NCBI GenBank assembly: GCA_033439265.1
Contig: JAVTVX010000030.1
Span: 9,063,774-9,127,773 of the forward strand
DNA: 64,000 nucleotides
Reading direction: 5' to 3'
From: Dillenia suffruticosa
Taxonomy: Eukaryota; Streptophyta; Magnoliopsida; Dilleniales; Dilleniaceae
In this document: piece after piece, positions 60,401 through 64,000 of the stretch
How positions within the stretch are numbered: position 1 is the first letter of the stretch
How the letters are laid out: every line of letters starts with the position of its first letter
The notes under the pieces: generated by a model
Database searches by the model: none
Seen by the model: the letters and a program-made list of their open reading frames with translations, nothing else
Told to the model about the DNA's origin: nothing
Translations under genes and position numbers: made by a program

Positions 60401-61779
60401 ATTTTTTTTGGGAAAATATTTAGATTGAAATTGAAACTATTTCAAAAACAAAATATGTAAAATTATGAATATTAAAATATGATCATATTCAAAACATTAA
60501 TCAAATTCATAATTTTATATGAATATTTAATCAAACACACATGAGTTTAATTAAAATCAATTACTAATATGTTTAAAATGCTCTCACACTACTATTGGTT
60601 TTGCTAGAATTAATTGGTGCATGAAATCAAGTCCACTTTGGCCACTTGATTCAACTCCCCAATTAGAAATCCTCTAATACATCCATATGAACGACACGAA
60701 CAACAAAAAATTAATTTTTTTTGAAAAATTCGAAGAATACTAAGCCTAAAAAACTATAAAATTCTTGATTCAATTGAAAGAATTCTCAAAAATGCAATAA
60801 AAGATTTTCTACTCTACTGGAAAACGTTTCTCTCAAAAATTGATGTGTGTTTTGAAAGCAGGAATGGGGATGCCAACTTGCTTCCCAACTAATTTAGGCT
60901 TCAACTCAAATCCTAGTGAAGCTATGAAAGAGGAGTATACGGAGAGAATGAGATGGAGAGGGCATTCAAAAACAGTACCCTTTACATTTTGCTGATAAGC
61001 GACTCGTTTCTGCATGTATAGTCCACGCCTAGTTGCGTGGGTGGCACACACTGGTCTAAGGCTTAGCGCGTGTGGCCATGCACTAGTGTGGCAAGCCAAT
61101 CCCAACATTCCACGTGACAAGTATTGCCGCATAACTTGTTGGCATGTCATGTTAGCAAATATATATTTTTTAATAAATTAAGAAGGTTCTCCAAACTTCT
61201 TAAGTTAAAAAAACTTTATAAACTGGAAAAACCAATTTTTTCAAATTTATTAGCTGGATCTTAATTTTGAAACCCATTTCAAAATATACATTTTTCCCTG
61301 TTATTAATAATTTCTGAATCACATTGGGATGTTAATTAAAATTTGGATTTCATGTCCTTAATGTGATGTTACATTAGAAAGCATTAATTCAATAATAACA
61401 AATCAAGTTATAAGAATCCAATTCTCATTTGGTCGTTGGTCATTCCTTTTAGTGTACTTTTTTAGGTTCATCAATAAATGACAAAGGGAAAATAGTATCT
61501 ATGTTGAAATACCATATAAAGAATGCTTTCTAAACTTTTAGATTAATATTATCAAACTAACCTTAATTTTAATAAGTGTGATTCACAGTTAGTATTGTGT
61601 CACACTACCCCTTTAATAAGAAAGTTAAAAATATATATAAAAAAATATTTTCAAATAAATTTTAGGACATTCAAACAATATAAAAGTATTAAAATCTGAT
61701 ACTATATTATTTCAATTAATTATTACAATAAGTTGGATTTATATAAAAAATCTATTGTTACAAATATAAAAACAGTAAT
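60401..61779. other. Non-coding region with a GC-rich island, probably repeat-derived
   Basis: Following the copia relic in its upstream direction, this region has no coding content. A GC-rich patch at 61000-61145, full of GTGG/GCGTG words, recalls the leader islands of copia elements 1 and 2. It may be leader or LTR of the element whose RT lies at 59745-60400. I could not pair any LTR. Confidence 0.35.
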
Positions 61780-62980
61780 TACACTAGGCCAAGTTGCACT
61801 AACTTGACCCATCATTGATATGAAGCCGACCTATATATATTATAGTGAAAACACAATTAAGCAGGAGCTAGCATAAATCAACTCATTAATAAGCCCAAGT
61901 TAACTTGCATAAGGCAGGAAGCAAATGTGGCTAAGTACAATCAAGTCTAAGTCGACCTAAATCATTAGGGAGATCGACTTGCACAAACTTCCCAAGAGCA
62001 ATATGAAGATCAAGTCGACTTGATGAAGAACAGAAATCGACCTATACATGCCACAGAGTGAAAATGTTTAGTATAGAAAGTAGAGGTCAATGCGAAGAGA
62101 TGGAAAAGCTGACCTAGATTAGATTCCAAGCATAAATATCTAAACACAATCAAGAGGCAGTCGACTTGCATGAATACTGAACAATACAAAAATTCAAATA
62201 TCAGCCGACTTAGGAGAAGAGGAAATCGATTCACTATGAGTGCGGACTAGTTATTCAGAAAAACTATTCGAGTATTAAATAGAACATCCAACCACCTCAA
62301 TGATTATGTTTGTGCATTAAATAATCTCTAACAATTATCTTTTCATGTAAACTATAAATGCAGCACACAATCTGAAGATCAACAACTCTTGGAGCATTTA
62401 TTGAGCTTGACTGCATTAAGATCTTCTGTGTACTTAATTTCTTTTGTGTTGTCTATTATGTGAGTTTCAAAAATCACACCTAAAATTTAAACTTCAAACT
62501 TATATCTTTATTTTCACTTTATATCTTTGTAAATGACCATAAGAAAAAGTTCTTTCTGGTAAGAACTTAGATTGTCTTCATGAGATAAGCTAGATTTGCT
62601 AGCATCTGTGCAAACTAATGATAAGTGTTTGAGTGAAACACTTGTAAGGTTTGGCTAACACATGTTTAATCTAGTTAGTTGTACTATTTTTTTGATAAAA
62701 TAGTCGATTGAAAAATCCAAATACAGTTTAGAAGTGGACATACATAAAAAAAGTTAGAATCACTATAAAATCTATGTGTCGATTCTTCTTTCTCTTCCTT
62801 AATCTCTCCAAATTTCAAAAAAGTAAAAAAGTGCTGATCAATCTATTGATCCCTTCTAGATTGATACAAATTGGTTTTTCAAATTCAATCAAGTTTTTCT
62901 CAAGTTTTATAGTGTAATGTATATCACCTACAATTATTGTGTTTGTTCAATCTTCTTTTCATTCTTAATTGAACATTCAA
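61780..62980 (+). repeat. SIRE/Maximus-type copia LTR fragment with GTCGAC motifs
   Basis: GTCGACTTG, GTCGACCTA and decayed variants recur between 61830 and 62170. The same series of blocks as at 23900-24450 follows: a CGACTAGTT-like word, a short A-rich leader, 'atctttgtaaatgaccataag', 'gtgtttgagtgaaacacttg', 'aatctagttagttgtacta', then 'gtggacatacat'. This matches the pattern of SIRE-type LTR tails. No coding region follows within the window, so it is a solo or truncated LTR. Ends are approximate. Confidence 0.6.
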
Positions 62981-64000
62981 TTTAGGCCATTGTTTAGATT
63001 TCAAATTTTTTAATTTTTATATTATACACTTATTTTATATTTACGATTCAATTTCAAGATTATTTCGTATTTAAATTTTAGAATTTACTTTTTATTTATT
63101 TTCATGACTTTAATTTTATATAGATAATTATTTATCTAATCCTTTGACTTGGTATAAAATTCATAATTAAGTTTTTATGTTTCAAAACAGAACAATTGAG
63201 TATCAAAACTCCGAAAAATATAATAATTTAGTCATTCTATTATTAATGGCACCGGTGTGGCCATTAAGTGGTGAATTAATGTGACATGTCATTAAGTGGT
63301 GAGAATTTTTACATTATAACGTGGCACGACACATGAAATCATTTGTTTTATTATATAAGGGTCGCAAAAATCATAAAAATATATACGTTTATAAAAATTC
63401 GAATATAAGATCCTGGGAAAGATATTTAAACAAAATCTCTTTACCATTCAAGTGTTTCGACAAGGAAGACACATGAAATCATTTGCTAACATGGGTAATG
63501 TCGCATTAATTAAGGTTTGGCGTAAAATTCAAGAATTTATGAATTCGATTCAAAATTAAAAACTTGACAAATATTTAACCTTAAATAAATTTATTTTCGT
63601 TGATTTTGAAAAATGAAAAGTTACAAAAAAAAAAAAAAGATTATTTGTTTTGAAATATCACCAAAAGTCTCGAGTTCCTTAATATGAACCGCAAATGATT
63701 AGAAAGAGAATTTCCAAAGAACGTCCAACAAGCAATGAAAAATCCCGAATCATTAACTTTGGTGTTTTGGGGTGATAGTTAATAAATGGCACAAACTTTC
63801 TCTTGAAATCTACTGAGTTGATCCTTCAAGTTTATGTGTCAATCACAAGTTTTGAATTTAAGAAAAACAAATAAAGTTTGTCTTCCAGATATAATGAAAT
63901 TGTTTGTTTTCAGTATTCCATACAAATCCGATCGTGAAAGCATTGTTTCTTGAATGGAACTAATTTCTAGAAATACATTGAAGACCACAACTTCTATTAT
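62981..64000. other. AT-rich sequence to the right edge, no gene seen
   Basis: No gene, RNA or transposon terminus was recognised. A short poly-A run occurs at about 63626-63640. Confidence 0.45.

Overview
The window is nuclear DNA from a flowering plant, most likely a eudicot. It is AT-rich, its genes are split into many short exons with GT-AG introns, CT/GA microsatellites are common, and most of the rest is Ty1/copia and Ty3/gypsy debris, LINE and SINE copies and a hAT-type non-autonomous transposon. I cannot name the species.

Two host genes are supported, both on the minus strand. The first (26387-34756, 19 coding exons) is mitochondrial-type pyruvate-dependent GABA transaminase (POP2/GABA-T). 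Its exons were placed from reading frame and splice sites and add up to 509 codons plus stop, provided one anomalous exon/intron junction near 30381 is read in frame. The second (45182-55424, 9 coding exons, 737 codons plus stop) is a DHHC-type protein S-acyltransferase of the plant PAT19/20/22-like group.

Layout. 1-460: possible promoter/5'UTR edge of a minus-strand gene lying left of the window. 738-7771: a decayed copia element, plus strand. 9357-10330: a hAT-like non-autonomous element with perfect 14-bp terminal inverted repeats and an 8-bp target duplication. 10493-21516: a copia element on the minus strand, split in its integrase by a 4.37-kb single giant LTR (13631-18003). About 22650-24470: an LTR of SIRE/Maximus type, rich in GTCGAC motifs. 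About 24560-25260: a gypsy integrase relic, minus strand. 26387-34756: GABA-T. 35589-35765: a tiny LINE tail with a 15-bp target duplication. 36465-42793: a second member of the first copia family, plus strand, with a deleted integrase core. 45182-55424: the S-acyltransferase gene, whose introns carry a LINE (12-bp target duplication) and a SINE (11-bp target duplication). 59745-60400: a minus-strand copia RT relic. About 61780-62980: a second SIRE-type LTR with GTCGAC motifs. The remainder is AT-rich sequence without recognisable genes.

The two genes have unrelated functions (GABA catabolism; membrane protein palmitoylation) and nothing suggests they work together. I found no convincing undescribed system. 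The observations most worth checking are the broken-looking donor of GABA-T intron 11, a promoter-like repeated block inside GABA-T intron 18, and the nested transposon structure.
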